Notes under the pieces: model-generated
Database searches by the model: none
The model's input: the letters and a program-made list of their open reading frames with translations, nothing else
What the model was told of the DNA's origin: nothing
Shown: piece after piece, positions 58,627 to 64,000 of the stretch
Numbering within the stretch: the stretch's first letter is position 1
Layout: every line of letters starts with the position of its first letter
Assembly (NCBI RefSeq): GCF_023973825.1
Contig: NC_090127.1
Location: 2,841,501 to 2,905,500 of the forward strand
Direction: 5' to 3'
Length of the DNA stretch: 64,000 nt
DNA from: Plasmodium brasilianum
Lineage: Eukaryota > Apicomplexa > Aconoidasida > Haemosporida > Plasmodiidae
Program-made: the position numbers and the translations under genes

Positions 58627-59458
58627 TACATATATATATATATATATATATATATGTAGATGCGGAAAATTAAAAAGTCAGACATAGCTATAAATGTACA
58701 CATAACTGCTATTTTACATAAGTATAAAAAAAAAAATAATAAAATAAAAAAGCTAACTAAAAACGAAATACCAAATACTTACATTCAAATAGAGTAAAAA
58801 AATGTAAGGCAAAATAACACAGTGAAGGTTTAAAAAAAAAAAGAGTGTACACCTTCATACTTTTTTTGTTATTTTTCATAATAACGCACATAATTATGTA
58901 CGAAAATGGTCGATATTTTTATGTTAACGACACATTTGGTCTCGGTTTAAATATCTATTAAATTTGTTATGAATATGAAAAAATCATAATTTTTTGTTAT
59001 TATGTTTATAATAATAGTTGGAACACACATAATAAATTGTGAAGAAAATGGTTTGGTAAAAAATGCGATGTAAAATGGGATGCTAAATGGGATGCTATAT
59101 GGGATGCTATATGGGATGCTAAATGGGATGCTATATGGGATGCTAAATGGGATGCTATATGGGATGCTATATGGGATGCTACATGGAATGAAAAATTGCA
59201 CTGAATACGAATTTTTACGCGTGTATACATATGGAAGAATATTTTCTGATTATACATAATATATATATATATATATGTATGTATATGCGCATACAAAAAA
59301 ATTATGTCAACTGTCTGAGGTCTCATAAAAAAAACACCCCTGTGCTTCTTCTCAATTCTCGCTTCTTCACGTCTCCTTACATAATGCTATATATAGTTAA
59401 TATTTTTCCTCATTTTTAATGCTACGCATATTACTGTAATGGCTATTATAAAACAGTT
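58627..59458. other. Intergenic region downstream of the ArfGAP gene
   Basis: TA repeat at 58630-58655, A-rich DNA, and a 12-bp minisatellite at 59075-59190. No gene is seen. Confidence 0.6.
59075..59190. repeat. 12-bp minisatellite (atgggatgctat)
   Basis: About nine copies of atgggatgctat/atgggatgctaa. The minus-strand frames across it (SIPYSIPFSIPY, ASHIASHLASH) are repeat translations. Confidence 0.93.
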
Positions 59459-60418
59459 TCAACTATGATTTGTGTTGTAATTTACATATTCATTATTCTT
59501 ATTGGAATTGTTGAAGTTCATATTTTCATTATTACTGCTATTAGCATTGGGGATACCTGGAATTGTACTTGCATCTGCATTGGTATTTGTATTGTTCATA
59601 TTAAAATCATTATTTTGAAAAAAGAAATTGCTATTTGTCCTTGATACAGTTGATGATATACTAGAGATCCATCCACTTGCATTTTGAGTAACGTCTTTTA
59701 TTTTACTTTGCCCTTTTTCCCACCATGGATTATCACTTACATTTTCTGCAATTTTTTTTGTTTTTTCTGAAAACCAACTACTACTATTAATTAATGTATC
59801 TTTTGTTGTTTCGATAATTTCATTTTTATTTAAATTATTTATTGTATTTGTAGTCATAGTTTGTGCTTTATTAATGAAATTTGAAAAAGTAGCTGACACA
59901 TTTTCCAAAATGTCCGATGTATTTAAGGATGGAATAAAATTCTGTTGATCATCTTTATACATATTATTTTTATTATTTTCGTTATAATTTATATTTTCAT
60001 TCACACCATAATTAATAATATCTTTTCCTTTATCTAGAGATAATGGAGATGGTGGATCAGAATTATGAACAATGGATCGAATTATTTTCCTGTAATGTTC
60101 AGCTGCTTTTGTTCGATATTTTCTTTCTGGAATAAAATCATTAATACCATAATTTTCTAAATATGTCTGGAATTTTTTATTACCTCCTTTATCCATATAT
60201 TTTAATTGTTCATCTGTAAATATATCCATTTTTATACTCCTTACTATACTTATATGTACTCCCAAACTTCTATGAACACCTGAACAGTTAATGCACAAAA
60301 ATATTCCATGATTTACTGATACCCAGTCAGGGTTTGATATCCCACAATCAAAACATTTATTGTTACTATCATCTTCTTTTTTTAATTTATTTATAACTTC
60401 TATAGCGGCAGAATTCAT
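59459..60418 (-). CDS. ArfGAP (ADP-ribosylation factor GTPase-activating protein)
   Basis: A single exon of 319 residues; the start is ATG 60418 ([19 protein letters not shown]). The frame is open upstream, but the extra residues are unlike any ArfGAP N-terminus. The ArfGAP zinc finger is complete: Cys22-x2-Cys25-x16-Cys42-x2-Cys45 ([19 protein letters not shown], then [14 protein letters not shown]) with the catalytic Arg50. The domain continues with [20 protein letters not shown] and [20 protein letters not shown] to about residue 125. The rest is polar, Asn-rich, with WF-containing motifs [10 protein letters not shown] and [11 protein letters not shown], similar to the lipid-packing and coat-binding tails of ArfGAP1/Gcs1-type proteins. 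The expected role is Arf1 GTP hydrolysis in COPI traffic at the Golgi. Confidence 0.95.
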   Translation of the reverse strand: MNSAAIEVINKLKKEDDSNNKCFDCGISNPDWVSVNHGIFLCINCSGVHRSLGVHISIVRSIKMDIFTDEQLKYMDKGGNKKFQTYLENYGINDFIPERKYRTKAAEHYRKIIRSIVHNSDPPSPLSLDKGKDIINYGVNENINYNENNKNNMYKDDQQNFIPSLNTSDILENVSATFSNFINKAQTMTTNTINNLNKNEIIETTKDTLINSSSWFSEKTKKIAENVSDNPWWEKGQSKIKDVTQNASGWISSISSTVSRTNSNFFFQNNDFNMNNTNTNADASTIPGIPNANSSNNENMNFNNSNKNNEYVNYNTNHS

Positions 60419-60510
60419 TTTGTGAAAAAACTCAAAAGGTACGTACTCTCGTTTATGCGTGCGCGCGTTGGGCCGTTCACATATGCTTAAACATGTGTGC
60501 ATGTACATAC

Positions 60511-60552
<42 letters not shown>

Positions 60553-61389
60553 GTATTATATATGTATGTATATATGAGTGTACTTATTCGCGTATATGTA
60601 CATATATAAATACACAAATGTTCATATGTATATATGTATGTACGTATATAATAATAAAACGCTACGGAAAAAAAAAAAAAGCCGGAAAGCAGCACATCAA
60701 ATATGTACGACTTGAGAGGTGAAAAGAAAATATTTTTATAAATTATTCAAACAGTGTTATTAAAATGGGACCTCCATGAACACAAAAAAATGAGGGCGAT
60801 GAGACTAAAAAAATGATAAACGTAGTTATATATATTTTATAAGTATATGTATGTGTACATGTGTACATATGTACTTATACATACACATATATATATATTT
60901 ATGTGTATATGTGTGTATGTGCATGTATATATGCATATATGTACGTATATGTAATAATAAAGTAAAATGGGAAAAAATTAATGCGAATTGTTAATGGAAG
61001 AGTTAAAAAAAAAATAAAGTAAAAGGTAAATGGAGAAAAACTAAAAAACAGTATAAAAAATAGAAGCATAAAAACAAAATCAAATGCACTAAATAATCGA
61101 ATAAGTTAAGAAAATCTTTGTTACGGCATAAAAAAAAAAAAAAAATAAATAAATAAATAAAATCAACAAAATGCAATGCAAGTAAATTTTGTTTCAAAAT
61201 AATATGCGAATTTTTTTTTTTTTTTTTTTTTTTAAATAAAGAAAAACGGCAAAATGAAATGCATTAAAAATGTTAAACAATGTATGAAGAAACAATTTAA
61301 TTTTTAATTTTCACCCTTTTGAGTAATTTTTTATTAAACGTTTTATATGCATATATTGTATGTATATATATATATATATACATATATAC

Positions 61390-61420
<31 letters not shown>

Positions 61421-62457
61421 AATATTTTGTATTATATTATATGCGCGTAGGAAGGGTAATATTGTTGTTTAAAATATATTACGTTTTAATGATTATTCGA
61501 TTTTGTATGTATAGGTAAACATAAATGCATTTTTTTAATAGCTCAGTCCGATTTTTATATGTATTTCATACTGCTTTATTTTGTGTTGCTTTACGAAGCA
61601 AAAATGTAAAAAAAGCACAAGAAAAAATTGATAAAATGATTGTATATGTATATATGTAGGTATATAAATATATGATGTAGATTTTTAAATTTATAAGAGA
61701 AAGCCAAAAATGGAAAAGCTTGAAAAACGAAGAAATTTAAAATAAACTTTAATAAGTTGCAAATATTACGCAATTTGTTCTTATTAGATAAAAACAAACA
61801 TGCAAATACTTTTAATTTAGTTCATATATTATGTCTTTGTAATGCGTTTTCATTTTTCAAAGCAGAAGAGAAATAAAAAAATAAATTTTTTTTTTTTGCT
61901 GTGTTTTTAAGCTGTTAAAGATTCAGGAAAAGCTTTGAATCAAAAAGCGTTACAACTTAGCAACATTACGTGAGCATGAATAATCATAAATAAGAAAAAA
62001 AAAAGAAACTTACATATATACATAAATATATGTATATATTTATGTATTTATCTATATATAAATATATATATGTATTCGTGTACGTATAACGTATGTGTAA
62101 ATGTTCGAATATTTGTAAGATTCCCATGAACAAATTTTTTTTCAGTAATATTCATGTATATATATATGTTATAGGAAGCAGAAGTTTCTTATGAATTATG
62201 AGTATGTGCATGGACATATATGAATCTTTTAATTGATGATAACAAATAAAAATAAGGATATATTATTATTTGGCTTTTATAAGAGAATAGTCTTCTTTTG
62301 TTTGTCATACATATCCATTTTTTTTATTTCCATTTAACTTTTTATAAAAAAAATTATTTTTATATGTTATTAATAGTTTTTCGTGTTTATATGTATACAT
62401 GTAAATTAGGGCGCATACATATATATATATATATATATAATAATAGTAATAATAATA

Positions 62458-62497
<40 letters not shown>

Positions 62498-62938
62498 AAG
62501 GAATCCTTTTTAATTTTTTTTTTCGCTAGCATTTATATTTAAAAAAAAAAAAATTAAGATAAAAAGAATTCATTAGTAAAAATGTGTTAATTCAATAACC
62601 TTATTGATTAAGTGTAATTTTTTAAATTCATAGATGAATAAATTGCTAATTCAGACGACTAACAGTGTTTTAATGTACACCTACATAAATATATATATAT
62701 ATATATATGTGTAGTGCATAGGTAGTGTATGTAGCAATTCCACCTCTCATGTTGATTATATCAAGTTAATGCAACCATTTTTCCAATTAATGGTTCATTT
62801 GATGCTCTAAATTTTTCAACAAAAAAAAATATTTGCAAAGTAAAGAATATTTGGTGTATGCATTTATACAACGGTTGATTTGCTATTCTTTTGCTTTTTC
62901 TTTTTTCTTCTTTTTTTTTTTTCTTGTTCACAATATTT
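60419..62938. other. Divergent promoter region between ArfGAP and the FAM133-like gene
   Basis: 2.5 kb of A/T homopolymers and TA/TATG microsatellites, with an AAT/AGT trinucleotide repeat at 62440-62496. A weak hairpin (gattc/gaatc) lies near 61920-61940. No gene is seen. Confidence 0.6.
62440..62496. repeat. AAT trinucleotide microsatellite
   Basis: About eighteen aat units interrupted by three agt units. Both strands are open across it, giving poly-Asn or poly-Tyr frames that are not genes. Confidence 0.93.
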
Positions 62939-64000
62939 ATGCCGAAACAAAGAGGATTTCGCCCCCAAGGGTTAATTGCCCCGATACAAAGAATAAAATA
63001 CACTGGGTAAAAAAAAAAAAAAAAAATAAATAATAAAAATAATAAAATTAGCAATTATATATTATATGCAATTACTGCATATATTGTGTTTTGTGACTGA
63101 TAGTTAGACATATTCTGTTTTATTTTTTTAAATTTTCTTCAAGTATTTATGCTGCTTTACACCTGATTCTTTATTAAGAGAAAACCATTGTTCGGACGTG
63201 TAATATTATATGTTATGCGTGTTTATACATATATATATTATGTTATATGCACATGTGCATGTGAAAACCTTTTATTTTGTCAGGCCAACTATATTAGACA
63301 AAATAAACAGAGAGAGTAGACCAACATGGGACGATTTAAAGGATCGAATTAAAAATCAAGAGGGAAATAAAATGCTAGAAGAATATGAAAACGCAAAATA
63401 TCTAGAGGAATTAAATAGAAACAGACAAGAGAAAATAAAGGAACAGGAGAAAAGATATATAAAAAAGTTAAAGAAGGAATACAAAAACAAATATAAGAAA
63501 AAAAATGATGATAAAGGAGGGAGTAGTAATACTAGTCGTAGCAGTAGCAGTAGCAGTAGCAGTAACAGCATTAATAGCAGTAGTGTGAGTGACAGTTCCT
63601 CAGGCGATAATTCAAAAAAGAGAAAAAAAAAAAAAAATAAAAAAGAGAAAAAAAATAAAAAAAAATACACAAGTTCATCACATTCAAATAGTGATGATAC
63701 CCATTCAAGTAACACACTGTCGAAACATTTAAAAAAAAAAAAAAAAAGTAAGAAGCGTTCTTTGTCTAACTCTAGCTCTAGTGAATCACATGATAGGAAA
63801 CATAAAAAGCATAAAAAAAAGGTATGCTTTTTTATACCCTCAGAGTACACATGTTAATATAAGTTTAAATCTGTATCTCTGCACTGCATTACACATATGT
63901 ACATGTATGTATATATATACACACTAATAAATATGTTCATATATACACATGTACATATGCATATATATACATTTTGCTCCTATAAATATATAAACATTAA
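62939..64000 (+). CDS. FAM133-like nuclear protein, 5' part (runs off the window)
   Basis: Exon 1 (62939-63006) encodes MPKQRGFRPQGLIAPIQRIK and ends ACTGG before GTAAAA. Exon 2 starts at 63284 after tattttgtcag. The join restores a Gly codon and reads YTGPTILDKINRES, then RPTWDDLKDRIKNQEGNKML. That matches the FAM133 core in which GPTIQDYL is followed by RPTWEEVK. A Lys/Glu coiled-coil stretch (KYLEELNRNRQEKIKEQEKR) follows, then Ser-rich and Lys-rich blocks of the SR/nucleolar type, as in FAM133. A donor GTATGC after AAG at 63821 suggests another exon beyond the window; without splicing the frame ends at 63857. FAM133 proteins are nuclear and poorly characterised, with links to splicing. 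The Ser tract is a DNA-level agc/agt repeat. Confidence 0.75.

Noticed and set aside
63210..63283. Upstream ATG of the last gene as its start
   Set aside because: The codons from 63210 lie in AT-repeat intron sequence just before a good acceptor; exon 1 at 62939-63006 gives a FAM133-like N-terminus instead.

Overview
The window is nuclear DNA from a malaria parasite (Plasmodium). The evidence is the very A+T-rich base composition, long A/T homopolymers and TA/ACATAT microsatellites, small genes cut by many short GT-AG introns with T-rich acceptors, Lys/Asn-rich low-complexity inserts inside conserved proteins, and a gene set that from memory matches part of P. falciparum chromosome 12. Coding DNA is less extreme than in P. 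falciparum, so a non-falciparum species (malariae- or ovale-like) is my guess; the sequence does not settle it.

Layout, left to right: the 3' end of an unidentified gene (+, to 467); an eight-exon ESCRT-III SNF7/VPS32 gene (-, 1638-4263); eIF1/SUI1 (+, 8089-9391); a catalytically dead E2 of the FTS/AKTIP type (+, 12860-14161); WDR82/Swd2 (-, 15047-17322); DOC2.1, a large C2-domain exocytosis protein (-, 19867-26544); apicoplast-targeted MnmG/GidA with one frame break (-, 28866-32294); NAA15, the NatA auxiliary subunit (+, 34358-39307); TFIIH subunit TFB2/p52 (-, 41497-44430); a leader-bearing RRM/S1/SAP-like RNA-binding protein (+, 49436 to 53461 or 53654); a secreted protein of unknown function (-, 54382-56886); an ArfGAP (-, 59459-60418); and the 5' part of a FAM133-like nuclear protein (+, from 62939).

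Most genes are unrelated housekeeping functions: translation start, tRNA modification, N-terminal acetylation, transcription and membrane traffic. FTS/AKTIP and DOC2.1, with only WDR82 between them, are both tied by published work to microneme exocytosis in apicomplexans.

The long gaps hold extra signal. By joining splice sites by eye I propose three small multi-exon genes (10975-11921 +, 27375-27677 -, 58337-58599 -), a membrane ORF (45581-45844 +), a possibly decayed gene (57537-58190 -), and two G+C-rich segments with long inverted repeats that look like structured RNAs (14696-14775 and 26937-27031). The rest of the intergenic DNA is microsatellite and minisatellite sequence. I found no tRNA, rRNA, CRISPR array or mobile element.
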